A DNA stretch of 25,630 nt from a virus. Of this stretch, positions 15,065-23,554 are shown piece after piece (position 1 is the stretch's first letter; every line of letters begins with the position of its first letter). A program made the position numbers and the translations under genes. The DNA is taken from the IMG/VR virus record IMGVR_UViG_3300023443_000080, positions 1 through 25,630 of that record, one strand, 5' to 3'. The notes beneath the pieces are model-generated. The model ran no database searches, was not told where the DNA came from, and saw only the letters and a list, made by a program, of their open reading frames with translations.

Positions 15065-15462
15065 TGTCTATCTCTACCCCAGAAGAAATTATAGCAGTAA
15101 AATGTCCTAGCAGTGCCACAGATCCAAGATTAACCGATCTTATAGACTTAGCTAAATTCTATATATCTGAAAATATATTCCTAACTAAATTCAATTTGGC
15201 TTTAGCTCTTTTGGTGTGTCATCAACTTACTTTAGAGGCACAGGGTAATGGGGATTCATCTTCCTCTGGAAATGGAGCTATAGGAGGAATTAGAAGACTA
15301 CGGGAAGGAGAGCTAGAAAAAGAATTCAATCAAATGTTTCAAGGTAATAGTATTAGGGAAAATAATCTTTATTTATCTCAAACACCAGCAGGACAAGAAT
15401 TATTAATGTTATATAATGCATGTATATTAATGCCAAGGAATAGGTTTGTAAGTGGCAGGTAG
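15064..15462 (+). CDS. Head-tail connector / adaptor protein (DUF4054-like)
   Basis: 132 aa. Seen: an early helix with DPRLTDLIDLAKFYISENIF, then LALALLVCHQLTLEAQGNG near 47-65, a Gly/Ser loop, GGIRRLREGELEKEF, and LSQTPAGQELLMLYNACI near 104-121. This helix-loop layout (a hydrophobic 'ahhlt' helix, a Gly/Ser loop, then an 'S.T.yG..l..L' helix) is typical of DUF4054 adaptor proteins that sit below the portal. It overlaps the next gene by 11 nt. Confidence 0.78.
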   Translation: MSISTPEEIIAVKCPSSATDPRLTDLIDLAKFYISENIFLTKFNLALALLVCHQLTLEAQGNGDSSSSGNGAIGGIRRLREGELEKEFNQMFQGNSIRENNLYLSQTPAGQELLMLYNACILMPRNRFVSGR

Positions 15463-15907
15463 TGTAAGAGATATAGATAAAGGTTGGAAATCTATAGTAC
15501 ATCAATTAAGTATACTTGATAATAACTCTACTAAAATAGGTATATTAAAAGGTACTACTAGAAAAGATGGTTCCAGCATGGTTAAGATAGCTTCCATAAA
15601 TGAATTTGGATCAAAAGACAAAAAAATACCTTCAAGGCCAGCCCATAGATTTTCTTTTGATAAAAACCTAAACAAAATAAAAGTTTTCGAAGAAAAGGTA
15701 GTTGGACAGATATTTAAAAGAAAAATTAGATCTAAAGCAGCTTTAAAAGATATTGGTGAGTTTCATACTAAGAATGTAAAAAATGAAATAATTAAACTAA
15801 AAATTCCTGCCAATGCAGATTCAACTATTAGACAAAAAGGATTTGATAATCCATTAATAGAAACAAAACAGATGTTGAATAGTGTAGATCATAAGGAGAC
15901 TATATGA
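15452..15907 (+). CDS. Neck protein, HK97 gp10-like
   Basis: 151 aa from GTG 15452. Seen: an N-terminal helix, then TKIGILKG, VKIASINEFGS near 44-54 and KKIPSRPAHRFSF near 57-69, the characteristic gp10-like block, and the closing NPLIETKQMLNSVDHK (pattern 'PLidTG.m..Si'). Known: this family joins the head-tail interface or helps tail completion. The GTG start gives an 11-nt overlap with the DUF4054 gene, and no ATG lies nearby in frame. Confidence 0.8.
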   Translation: MAGSVRDIDKGWKSIVHQLSILDNNSTKIGILKGTTRKDGSSMVKIASINEFGSKDKKIPSRPAHRFSFDKNLNKIKVFEEKVVGQIFKRKIRSKAALKDIGEFHTKNVKNEIIKLKIPANADSTIRQKGFDNPLIETKQMLNSVDHKETI

Positions 15908-16257
15908 CTCTGTTAGGTAATCTTACTATTCCAGTGGTACGGTATACTAGTATATCTATTGTAAAAGGCAGGCATGTACCTGGAAGTGATGTAACTACTA
16001 ATTTCAATACTATTGGGAGTGTGCAGCCTTTAACTGCTAAAGATACATCTACATTACCAGAGGGTGTAAGGGATAGAGGTGGGCATAAATTGTTTACTGA
16101 TGATTTATTAAACATTGCAGATATTCCAAATAGAATAAAAGCAGATAGGGTGACTATAGAGGGTAGTTTATACGAGGTAGTTAAATCTAATAATTGGAAA
16201 AATGGACTTATTAATCATTTTAAATCTTTGGTGGTGCAAATAGATGATAAGCCTTAG
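15904..16257 (+). CDS. Probable head-closure (stopper-type) protein
   Basis: 117 aa, ATGA overlap with the gp10-like gene. Seen: a beta-rich N-terminus (NLTIPVVRYTSISIVKG), a GSVQPLTAKDTSTLPEGVRDRG segment near 38-60, then TIEGSLYEVVKSNNWKNG and a C-terminal FKSLVVQID strand. The size, beta content, the SVQPL-to-EG layout and the position between neck and terminator genes resemble stopper proteins of other myophages. The family was not identified with certainty. Confidence 0.6.
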   Translation: MTLLGNLTIPVVRYTSISIVKGRHVPGSDVTTNFNTIGSVQPLTAKDTSTLPEGVRDRGGHKLFTDDLLNIADIPNRIKADRVTIEGSLYEVVKSNNWKNGLINHFKSLVVQIDDKP

Positions 16258-16798
16258 CTCCATACAAGATGCCTTTTTTGATTGGGTAAATGAAAATACC
16301 ACAGTAGGAACTAATAATATTATTTGGTCATTTCAAAATGTACCTGTACCAGAACAGACAGACCCCTATATTACCTTAAGAATATTAACTCTTTCACAAA
16401 TAGGTGATGCTGATTTTAAAACCCCAGAAGCCCCAATTAATGAAGGTGATAAAGATATGATAATAACCTTGGATGGAATGCTTGAAATACAGGGATTTAA
16501 TTTTGGAGTTATGCAGCAATTAATAGATTTAAAAAGGTCTATAAATATCCCTAGTGTACATCAAACATTGAGAGATAGTGATATAATTACATGGAATATG
16601 CCTAGTCCAATATCTGATATATCTGGATTAGATGATGTAGAAAATGAAGAACGGGCTTTGTATGAACAGGAATTTAGAGTTAATGATATTGAATCTAATA
16701 TTGATTTAGGTTCTATTGTAATAGTTAATGCTAATGGGACATATGAACAACCAGGAAAACCAGATATAACAACAATTTTAAATATAGATGCTTCATAA
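16244..16798 (+). CDS. Neck/tail terminator protein (LIC_12616-type family)
   Basis: 184 aa; overlaps the previous gene by 14 nt. Seen: IIWSFQNVPVPEQTDPYITLRIL near 25-47 (the W-x2-Q-x2-P-x-P pattern), a central QQLIDLKRSINIPSVHQTLRD near 90-110, PSPISDISGLDDVENEERALYEQEFRV near 118-144. These three blocks match the phage neck terminator family, which caps the sheath/tube and joins it to the neck. It lies directly upstream of the sheath gene, as expected. Confidence 0.8.
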   Translation: MISLSSIQDAFFDWVNENTTVGTNNIIWSFQNVPVPEQTDPYITLRILTLSQIGDADFKTPEAPINEGDKDMIITLDGMLEIQGFNFGVMQQLIDLKRSINIPSVHQTLRDSDIITWNMPSPISDISGLDDVENEERALYEQEFRVNDIESNIDLGSIVIVNANGTYEQPGKPDITTILNIDAS

Positions 16799-16809
16799 AG
16801 GAGGTTAAA

Positions 16810-18105
16810 ATGTCAATTGATTCAATAGTTAATGTTACAATTTTAATACAAACAGGTGCGGTCTCACGTGCTGGTTTTGGTATTCCAGGTATTCTGGGAA
16901 CAAATAAGGCTTTTCTTGGATTAACCAAAGAATATACAAGTCAAACAGATGTTTTGGCTGATTTTGCTGCAACAGAATTAGAGGCAATAGCTTCAAATAA
17001 TGTTTTTTCACAATCACCCCAAGTAATTAAGCTTGTTATGATGAGACGTGCTACATCAGATACTTCTGTGGTTACAATAACAGTAGCTATTGATAACACT
17101 AACTATACCATTACAGTTAATGGAACTGATTTTACTTTTAATTCTGGTGGGTCCGCAACAGTTATTACAATTGCTGCTGGTTTAGTAGCTTTAATTACAG
17201 GTGTTGGCATTACACCCACAGATAATTTAGATGGAACTTTTGACTTAGATGTAGATATTGCTTTAAACCCCTATACAGTTAAAGTAGGTCTTAACATGTC
17301 TGTTGATTATTCCACTTCAGATACAGTGCCTAATGATATAGCTAACGCGCAACAAGAGAATGATCTTTGGTTTGGTTTAACCCTTACATCCAGAGTTGAG
17401 GCAGATGTTTTAGCAGCATCCGGGTATATAGAAACACAAAAGAAAATATTTGGGACCTCATCTAGTGATTTAAATATTATTAATCAAGCTGTGGCTATAG
17501 ACACTACTTCAATACCAGCTCAATTTAGATCACTAAGTCTTGCTAGGAGTTTTAGTTTTTATTCTGCTAATGCTGCAACCCAGTATAATGAAGCTGCATT
17601 ATTTGGAACAATACTTCCATTAGACCCTGGATCATATACTGCTAAATTCAAAACCTTATCGGGTGTGTTCACAGATAATCTAGACTCAACTCAAGAGACT
17701 AACGCTTTTGCTAAAAATGCAAATATATATACAGAAGTTGGTGGTAAGAATATTACTTGCAATGGTCAAGTTGCCGAAGGTGAATTTATTGATATAATTA
17801 TTTTAGCTGATGCAATAAATGCTAGAATCACTGAAAATGTTCTTTCATTATTGTTTAAACTTCCCAAAGTTCCATTCACTGATAAAGGAATTACAGCCAT
17901 ACAAGCTGAGATTAATGAGGCTTTAACCTTTTTCCAGGGTTCTGGTGGTATAGCAATAGACCCTCCTTTTATAATTACCGTTCCATTAGCTGCTGACATT
18001 TCAGCAGTAGATAAAGCAAATAGAACTTTAAACGGTGTAACTTTTACAGCTACATTAACTGGGGCTATCCATGCAGTAACAATTGTAGGGACATTACAAC
18101 TTTAA
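16810..18105 (+). CDS. Tail sheath protein (DUF3383 family)
   Basis: 431 aa with a near-perfect AAGGAGG ribosome site. It is the contractile outer sheath. Seen: an N-terminal domain with GFGIPGILGTN, an inserted beta domain at about 80-165 (VVTITVAIDNTNYTITVNG), and a conserved C-terminal core: ALFGTILPLDPGSYTAKFK, a TNAFAKNANIYTEVGGKNI strand near 300, GEFIDIIILADAINARI, and KVPFTDKGITAIQAEI. This is the DUF3383 pattern, which is the sheath of simple-baseplate myophages. It defines the tail as contractile and precedes the tube gene. Confidence 0.9.
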   Translation: MSIDSIVNVTILIQTGAVSRAGFGIPGILGTNKAFLGLTKEYTSQTDVLADFAATELEAIASNNVFSQSPQVIKLVMMRRATSDTSVVTITVAIDNTNYTITVNGTDFTFNSGGSATVITIAAGLVALITGVGITPTDNLDGTFDLDVDIALNPYTVKVGLNMSVDYSTSDTVPNDIANAQQENDLWFGLTLTSRVEADVLAASGYIETQKKIFGTSSSDLNIINQAVAIDTTSIPAQFRSLSLARSFSFYSANAATQYNEAALFGTILPLDPGSYTAKFKTLSGVFTDNLDSTQETNAFAKNANIYTEVGGKNITCNGQVAEGEFIDIIILADAINARITENVLSLLFKLPKVPFTDKGITAIQAEINEALTFFQGSGGIAIDPPFIITVPLAADISAVDKANRTLNGVTFTATLTGAIHAVTIVGTLQL

Positions 18106-18139
18106 AATTTTAAAGAATTTAATATAAGGAGATTTTACA

Positions 18140-18574
18140 ATGGCATTAAAAACATTTGATCCACAAACTATTTCGCTCATTATTGGTGGTTTACCTATGG
18201 GTGGGTTTGCTGATGGTACTTTTATTACTTTTGAATATGATGAGGATACATTTACAAAGACTCAGGGAGCTGATGGGGAGTCAACAAGGGTCAAATCAAA
18301 TAATAATGATGGTATATTGACCTTAACATTAGCCCAATCCTCTGATAGTAATATAGCCCTTAGTGGATTAGCTGAATTAGATAGATTATCTAATTCTGGA
18401 GTTGTTCCAGTATTATTAAAGGAGATATCTGGTTTAGTGGTTACTGCAACCTCAATAGCATCTGCACAAGCATATATTATGAAACGACCTAGCGTAGGAT
18501 ATTCTAAAGAAATATCTACTAGGGAATGGCCTATTGCAATGGTAGATGTTATAGCTATAATAGGCGGAAATTAA
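18140..18574 (+). CDS. Tail tube protein (DUF3277 / KPP10 ORF10-like)
   Basis: 144 aa, with AAGGAG ribosome site. Seen: an N-terminal FDPQTISLIIGGLPMGGFADGTF, then FEYDEDTFTKTQGADGESTRVKSNNN near 30-55, which is the typical tube 'E.d.f....G.dGe..r....d..g..tl.L.q.S' pattern, and a beta C-terminus closing EWPIAMVDVIAIIGGN. It forms the inner tube rings inside the sheath. Confidence 0.88.
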   Translation: MALKTFDPQTISLIIGGLPMGGFADGTFITFEYDEDTFTKTQGADGESTRVKSNNNDGILTLTLAQSSDSNIALSGLAELDRLSNSGVVPVLLKEISGLVVTATSIASAQAYIMKRPSVGYSKEISTREWPIAMVDVIAIIGGN

Positions 18575-18616
18575 ATCTAATATTTATATTAAAATTACAC
18601 CAGTTAAGGAGGAAAA

Positions 18617-19120
18617 ATGATAGAAGCAAAAGAACGAGATATAGATGGTATACGTGTAAATGTGTTACAGTGGGGGGCTAGAAAAGCCCTAAAAAATAAG
18701 TTTATATTAGGTAAATTAATAGGGCCAGCGATTGGTAAATTGGGAAAAATACTTGGAAACCTGGAAAATATGGGTGATGAAACAGATGAGGTTGATTTAA
18801 CAAAAATTGATCTTGGTCCCATAGGGGATGCGTTTTTTCACATAATGATTTCGTTAGAAGAAAATAAATTTGATAAACTATTAAATATGTTAATGGAAAA
18901 TGTTAAGTTAAATGAAAAAACATATAACGAAACATTATTTGATGAAATATTCACTGGAAATCTAATGGCAGTATATAAAACGATTAGTTTTGTTTTGGAG
19001 GTGAATTACAAAGATTTTTTCGTAAACAGCGGTATTGGGAACCTGTTGGAGAAACAAGTAGAGAAAGCAAAAACAACTTCTCAGCCAATATCGTTAAAGA
19101 AACTGAAGAAACATTCTTAG
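18617..19120 (+). CDS. Tail assembly chaperone, short (unshifted) form
   Basis: 167 aa, ribosome site AAGGAGG. Seen: an N-terminal block VLQWGARKALKNKFILGKLIGPAIGKL that matches tail assembly chaperones of this phage group, an acidic middle, then FDEIFTGNLMAVYKTISFVLEVNYKDFF near 113-135. Known role: it holds the tape measure during tail assembly (lambda gpG analogue). The reading frame continues 33 codons past a T TTT TTC heptamer, giving a basic tail (KAKTTSQPISLKKLKKHS). It lies between tube and tape measure, the expected position. Confidence 0.85.
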   Translation: MIEAKERDIDGIRVNVLQWGARKALKNKFILGKLIGPAIGKLGKILGNLENMGDETDEVDLTKIDLGPIGDAFFHIMISLEENKFDKLLNMLMENVKLNEKTYNETLFDEIFTGNLMAVYKTISFVLEVNYKDFFVNSGIGNLLEKQVEKAKTTSQPISLKKLKKHS

Positions 19121-19281
19121 ATGAACAAATATTATGGAGGTTAATAGGTGAGAACTTTGCCACTCTTACTGATCTGGAGACTACTTGGAATTTAGATGAT
19201 GTTTTAAGAGCTAATGCTAGACTAGACATGATCCAACATTACCAAGATAAACAGATTAAAGAAGAACAAAATAAAAAATAA
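18617..19281 (+). CDS. Tail assembly chaperone, -1 frameshift fusion (gpGT-like)
   Basis: 221 aa: 135 residues from the upstream frame, then 86 residues in the -1 frame after slippage at 19015-19021, ending at TAA 19279-19281. The added part, starting RKQRYWEP, contains ILWRLIGENFATLTDLETTWNLDDVLRANARLDMIQ, which matches the T-domain pattern ('lWrl...gf.tl.dle...nl.dv..an..ld') that binds the tape measure. This stretch has no suitable start codon of its own (its only ATG is near the end), so a frameshift is the economical explanation. Known: lambda gpG/gpGT and many long-tailed phages use the same trick. Confidence 0.82.
19015..19021 (+). other. -1 programmed frameshift slippery heptamer
   Basis: T TTT TTC in the correct phase (codons GAT TTT TTC) matches the canonical X XXY YYZ form. 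After slippage both tRNAs re-pair on TTT TTT. A weak downstream hairpin is possible, AACAG at 19025-19029 with CTGTT at 19043-19047. Confidence 0.82.
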
Positions 19282-19292
19282 GGAAATAACAT

Positions 19293-19718
19293 ATGCCAGC
19301 AGTAACAGAAGCAATGACAGCGGGAATTCCAATGATTGCTGCCTTTCAAGCAATACTCATTGGATCGGTAACTGCTGGATTTGCAAGTTTGCTTACCTAT
19401 TTTATGTCCACTATAGGACAAAATAATAGAGTATCAAAAATTGTAAAAGATGTTTGTAATACACATATAGATATATACCACAAAGATAATATACCTAGTT
19501 TAATTAAAGAATCTGAAAAAGATATTAAGAAAGATATATGGGTATCTGTGAAAAATAAAACAGCTCTACAAGATCAAAAAATTGAAAGTCAAAATGATAA
19601 GATTTCTAATATATTATGTATAATATCAAAATTAGATAAAAGTATGGATAATTTAAAATCTTCTCAGTCTTTTATAATTGTAAAGTTAGATGGTAATCCT
19701 AAAGACTTCAATCTATGA
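19293..19718 (+). CDS. Membrane-anchored hypothetical protein upstream of tape measure
   Basis: 141 aa, ribosome site AAGGAAAT. Seen: one strong hydrophobic segment at about 12-38 (IPMIAAFQAILIGSVTAGFA), then a soluble helical region with Lys/Asp/Ser and probable coiled coil (KTALQDQKIESQNDKISN). No Cys-rich or lysis motif. ATGA overlap with the tape measure gene. Inferred: an inner-membrane or tail-lumen protein. A holin-like or DNA-ejection role is possible but unsupported; not recognised. Confidence 0.65.
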   Translation: MPAVTEAMTAGIPMIAAFQAILIGSVTAGFASLLTYFMSTIGQNNRVSKIVKDVCNTHIDIYHKDNIPSLIKESEKDIKKDIWVSVKNKTALQDQKIESQNDKISNILCIISKLDKSMDNLKSSQSFIIVKLDGNPKDFNL

Positions 19719-21673
19719 TAATTAGAGAACTAGTAACTAAACTTACCTTTAAGGTTGATAATGCTAAGCTCATTAGGTTTAATAAAAATTTAAAAGCTAC
19801 TATAGCAATAGCTAAAAAAGTTACAAAAGAAATAACAAAAATAACTGGAAGTGTTCGTAAACTTAATGCAGTTAAGCCTAAAATTAATATTAAGGTTAAT
19901 AAAGGAGGCTTAGGTAAGTTTGATAAAGATTTAAAAAAAATAAAGAAAACGGTTAGAGATATTGAAAAAGGAATAACAAAAGTATTAAGATCAGCACGCA
20001 AAATTAATATTACTACCCCAAAACTAGATGTTAAGGTCAACACTACTGGATTAGAAAGATTAAATAGAAAGTTAGCAGTTACAAAACGTTTATCTAGGGA
20101 AACTATAGGAGAGTTACGAGATTTTAGTAGATCGGTGCGTAATGTAGGTATAGGTATAACAGCCTTAGTAACTTTACCTTTAACTCTATTGGGCATTAAA
20201 GCATTAAAGACATCAGCCAATTTAGAACAAGCTAAAATTGCACTAGAGGTATTTTTAGGCTCCGAAGAAAAGGCACTGGAAAAACAAAAAGAATTAATTA
20301 AATTTGCTAGTGAAACTCCTTTCCAGGTATTGGGTATACAAGAAACCGCTGGACAATTATTGGGGGCTGGAATAGAGGCAGATAAGCTAATCCCCACCCT
20401 AAACGCATTAGGTAACGCAGCTAAAGGCGATTCAGCTATTTTCCAGAGATTAGTATTAAATTTAGCACAAGTTAAGACACAAGGTAAATTAACAGGTAGA
20501 GACCTTAGAGATTTTTTAGTGGGGCAGGTACCCTTAACAAAATTACTTGCCAAGGGTTTGAACACTACAGAAGCAGCAATAGCTAGTATGACGTCTAAAG
20601 GACAGATATCTTTTGCAGATGTAGAGAAAGCTTTTTTTGATGCCTCAAAAGAGGGTGGTTTCTTTTTTGATTTAATGAAAAAACAATCGAAAACTTTAAC
20701 GGGAAGATTTTCTAATTTAATGGATGCTATAACAGTATTTTTAGCTGAGTTTGGTGATGCTATAGATGTAGCTTTTAATTTAAAAGAAAATATTACAAAA
20801 CTTGCAGTGTTTATAGGTAAGTTAACTGCTAGATTTAAATCCTTAAATCCAAAAATAAAGACACTTATTATACATTTTATAACATTTATAGCTTTAATAG
20901 GTCCTTTAATCACTATGTTGGGGATAGCTGCCTTAGCTTTCTTTTCATTAAAAATAGCCGCTGGATTTTTAGCCGTAACTATGACGGTCCTTGCTGCAAC
21001 TATGGGCATGATAATATTTGTTATTGCTGCTATAGGTATAGCTATACATATTCTTATTGATGACTTTAATACATGGAGATCTGGAGGTGAGTCTGTAATA
21101 GGTTCTTTACTTGGATCTTTTGAAAGATTTAAAAACGTATTATCTAAAATATTCAATACTATAAAAAATGTTTTCACCACTTTCTTCACAGCTATTACAG
21201 ATAATTCAAAAGAAAATTGGAAAGCTTTCTTTGATGCAATAATAACCACAGCTAAGTTATTTGTTAAGACAATTAAACTTGTACTTTTTGATAAGGTAGG
21301 GGAGCTATTAGATAAACTTGGTTTAAAGATTCTTAACACATTTACTAGGAACTTTGGTAGGGTTAAAAATCTTTTCGGCTTTAAGCAAAGAAATTTTGTA
21401 GAGCAACAAACACCACAAGAGAAAAATGCCGAATTAACCGCAGAAGCCTTAAAAAATGATTTTGATGTCAGCGTCCTTAGGCAACAAGCTTTAGGCCAAG
21501 GTCAAAATGTACAAGACATAAAAATAGATCCTGTTATTAATCTTACTTTACCAATAGGTACACCAGAGGAACAAAAGAAAATTGTAAGTGAAGATGCTAG
21601 AAAAATGGTTAGAGAAGAGCTTCAAACCATAATAGGAAATACTATTTCGGCTAATCCAAGGAATGAACAATAG
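19715..21673 (+). CDS. Tape measure protein
   Basis: 652 aa. It fills the tube lumen and sets tail length; by the usual ~0.15 nm per residue rule the tail would be near 100 nm (inference). Seen: a Lys-rich helical N-terminus with short IKVNKGGLGKF/VKVNTTGLERL repeats; the conserved tape measure core near 170-300 (SANLEQAKIALEVFLGS, FASETPFQVLGIQETAGQLLGAG, LTGRDLRDFLVGQVPLTKLLA); hydrophobic stretches at about 145-165 and 385-450, probably for membrane passage; and a polar C-terminus. No lytic domain was found. It follows the chaperone pair, the standard order. Confidence 0.93.
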   Translation: MIIRELVTKLTFKVDNAKLIRFNKNLKATIAIAKKVTKEITKITGSVRKLNAVKPKINIKVNKGGLGKFDKDLKKIKKTVRDIEKGITKVLRSARKINITTPKLDVKVNTTGLERLNRKLAVTKRLSRETIGELRDFSRSVRNVGIGITALVTLPLTLLGIKALKTSANLEQAKIALEVFLGSEEKALEKQKELIKFASETPFQVLGIQETAGQLLGAGIEADKLIPTLNALGNAAKGDSAIFQRLVLNLAQVKTQGKLTGRDLRDFLVGQVPLTKLLAKGLNTTEAAIASMTSKGQISFADVEKAFFDASKEGGFFFDLMKKQSKTLTGRFSNLMDAITVFLAEFGDAIDVAFNLKENITKLAVFIGKLTARFKSLNPKIKTLIIHFITFIALIGPLITMLGIAALAFFSLKIAAGFLAVTMTVLAATMGMIIFVIAAIGIAIHILIDDFNTWRSGGESVIGSLLGSFERFKNVLSKIFNTIKNVFTTFFTAITDNSKENWKAFFDAIITTAKLFVKTIKLVLFDKVGELLDKLGLKILNTFTRNFGRVKNLFGFKQRNFVEQQTPQEKNAELTAEALKNDFDVSVLRQQALGQGQNVQDIKIDPVINLTLPIGTPEEQKKIVSEDARKMVREELQTIIGNTISANPRNEQ

Positions 21674-22338
21674 TGGCTACCGAACAAACTACATTACTTT
21701 TCGGCAGAAAGGGTCCTAAGATTGGAGAAATCCAATTAGATGCTAATGTTAGGGAAACGCCTAAATATGAAAATGAAGTAACTCAATATCCTATAGAAAC
21801 TGGATCGGACATAACAGATAATAATAGAATACTTCCCGATAAATTAAGCATAGAAGGTATTGTAACTAATACCCCCTTAGAAGTAACTTTCCAAGATATA
21901 ACCGAACAAGTAGATGGTGATTCTAATACATCACAAGCAATTATTAACCAGCGTACGGGTAATCCCACGTTTGTAGAGGTGGCGCAAAACGCTTTATTAG
22001 CATTAACAGGTAGATCAATACATGGAAATATTATAAATGATCCACAAGTGATATCTATTACTACAGGACTTAGAGTCTATCCTAATATGGTTATTAGTAG
22101 TTTAAGTTTTCCTAGGACCGCAGAAACAGGGCAGGCACTTAGGGTAGTTATAGAGGCCGTTGCAATAGAAACCGTAAATATAGAATTTATAGAAATAGCT
22201 AATCCTCAAGCATCTGTAAAAGATAAAACGCAATCTAAAATAGATAAAGGAAAAAAAGTAACGGAGAAACCAGAGGAAGAAGAAAATATCTCAATATTAG
22301 CCAAGGTTGTCAATAAAATATTTAAAGGAACACCTTAA
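21673..22338 (+). CDS. Baseplate Dit-like protein (distal tail)
   Basis: 221 aa, GTG start overlapping the tape measure stop (TAGTG). Seen: an N-terminal beta block with IGEIQLDANVRETPKYENEVTQYPIETGSDITDN, LPDKLSIEGIVTNTPLE and ALTGRSIHGNI, the pattern of Dit-like N-terminal domains, and a closing FPRTAETGQALRVVIEAVAIETV. The C-terminal ~45 residues are Lys/Glu-rich and disordered-looking. Known role: a ring that links tube end and baseplate hub. Confidence 0.8.
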   Translation: MATEQTTLLFGRKGPKIGEIQLDANVRETPKYENEVTQYPIETGSDITDNNRILPDKLSIEGIVTNTPLEVTFQDITEQVDGDSNTSQAIINQRTGNPTFVEVAQNALLALTGRSIHGNIINDPQVISITTGLRVYPNMVISSLSFPRTAETGQALRVVIEAVAIETVNIEFIEIANPQASVKDKTQSKIDKGKKVTEKPEEEENISILAKVVNKIFKGTP

Positions 22339-22340
22339 TA

Positions 22341-22706
22341 ATGTCAGTAGAAATATTACCTATTACAGCCGATGTATCTAATTTCTCTGAAGAAATTACA
22401 TTAGAAAATGTACCTTTTAGATTTGATTTTGTATTTAATAATAGATCTAATCAATGGTCTATGTCTGTATTAAATATTAATTTGACCCCTATTGTAGAAG
22501 GTATTAAATTAGTTTTAAATTATGGTATGTTTGAGCAATTTAGGAGCTATGATTTGCCACCTGGAGAGTTATATGCTATAGATTCCACTGGAGATGAGAT
22601 AGAAATTACACGAACTAATCTAGGAAATACTGTTTTACTCATATACATACTTGAAGATCAGGTTACTCCATTAGCAAGTATTTCAGGTGCATCGGCTTTA
22701 TTATGA
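22341..22706 (+). CDS. Baseplate plug protein (Pam3 gp18-like)
   Basis: 121 aa. Seen: VSNFSEEITLENVPFRFDFVFNNRSNQWSMSVLN, GIKLVLNYGMFEQFRSYDLPPGELYAID: the W-x-M-x-V-L and DLPPGEL features are typical of the plug family (DUF6983). Known role: it sits between the Dit-like ring and the hub. ATGA overlap with the hub gene. Confidence 0.82.
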   Translation: MSVEILPITADVSNFSEEITLENVPFRFDFVFNNRSNQWSMSVLNINLTPIVEGIKLVLNYGMFEQFRSYDLPPGELYAIDSTGDEIEITRTNLGNTVLLIYILEDQVTPLASISGASALL

Positions 22707-23554
22707 CTCAATTTAATAGATCAGCATCGGTAAATATAACCGCTAAAGGCGGGGCACTTATCCCTATTACTCGATTACGTATTGTAGGAACTATTAATAA
22801 AACGGATAACAAAGACCCTAATACTTCTACTATAAAAATATATAATATGACTGAAAATCTATCTAATATAATACGTGCTACAGGGGATATAATTCAAGTC
22901 AATGCTGGTTATCTAGATGGTGATGGTGAGGAGTTAATTTTATTAGGCACAATTAAAAGTGTAGATACATTTCCAGATAGGCCAGAAGTTGTAACTACTA
23001 TAAAGATATTGGATGGTAAATCAGCATTAGATAATGCAAAGGTAACTATCAACCAAACAGGTGGTACAGGCGCAAAATCAATTTTGAATAAAATTTTAGC
23101 TACATTCGATATAGGTAATAATTTAAAAACAATATCTTTTTCAGATATAAATTATCAAAATGGTTTTGCGTTCGCTGGTATGTCTAAATCCGCACTAACC
23201 AAAGTTACTAAGTTTTTAAAGTTAAATTGGTCTATACAAAATAATGAGATTAATCTAGTTCCTTTTGATAGTAATAATGGCGTTCTAGGTGTTTCTATAT
23301 CCCCAAGAACCGGATTAATAGGATCACCACAAAAAATTGATTCTACAACTAGGAAAGATGCTGGTAAAAGTGATGTATCCACAATTGGCTGGAAATTTGA
23401 CACATTATTGTCCCCAAAAATAAATCCACAAGGACAATTGGAATTAACGAGTAAAGAAATACCTAAAGAGAATATATTTACTGTTACCAGTGTCAACCAT
23501 AGCTTTGATACCCATGGACGTGATTGGATATCATCCGTAGAGGTTAAGGAATAA
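22703..23554 (+). CDS. Baseplate hub protein (Pam3-type)
   Basis: 283 aa. Seen: an N-terminal beta domain (LRIVGTINKTDNKDPNTSTIKIYNM near 25-50, a common hub signature 'f.i..t....pN.a.i.iyNl'), IIQVNAGY, and LLGTIKSVDTFPDRPEVVTTI near 80-100. The middle has an ILATFDIGNN and GFAFAGMSKSALTKVTKFLKLNWS region, and the C-terminus a TVTSVNHSFDTHGRDWISSVEV strand typical of hub ends. It forms the baseplate centre and holds the spike. Confidence 0.85.
   Translation: MTQFNRSASVNITAKGGALIPITRLRIVGTINKTDNKDPNTSTIKIYNMTENLSNIIRATGDIIQVNAGYLDGDGEELILLGTIKSVDTFPDRPEVVTTIKILDGKSALDNAKVTINQTGGTGAKSILNKILATFDIGNNLKTISFSDINYQNGFAFAGMSKSALTKVTKFLKLNWSIQNNEINLVPFDSNNGVLGVSISPRTGLIGSPQKIDSTTRKDAGKSDVSTIGWKFDTLLSPKINPQGQLELTSKEIPKENIFTVTSVNHSFDTHGRDWISSVEVKE

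Noticed and set aside
19708-21339. A 543-aa open frame on the minus strand, spanning most of the tape measure gene
   Set aside because: It mirrors a Lys/Ile-rich helical gene, has low-complexity Leu/Ser/Lys/Phe text, no recognised domain and no ribosome site; the plus strand has conserved tape measure motifs and coupled neighbours.
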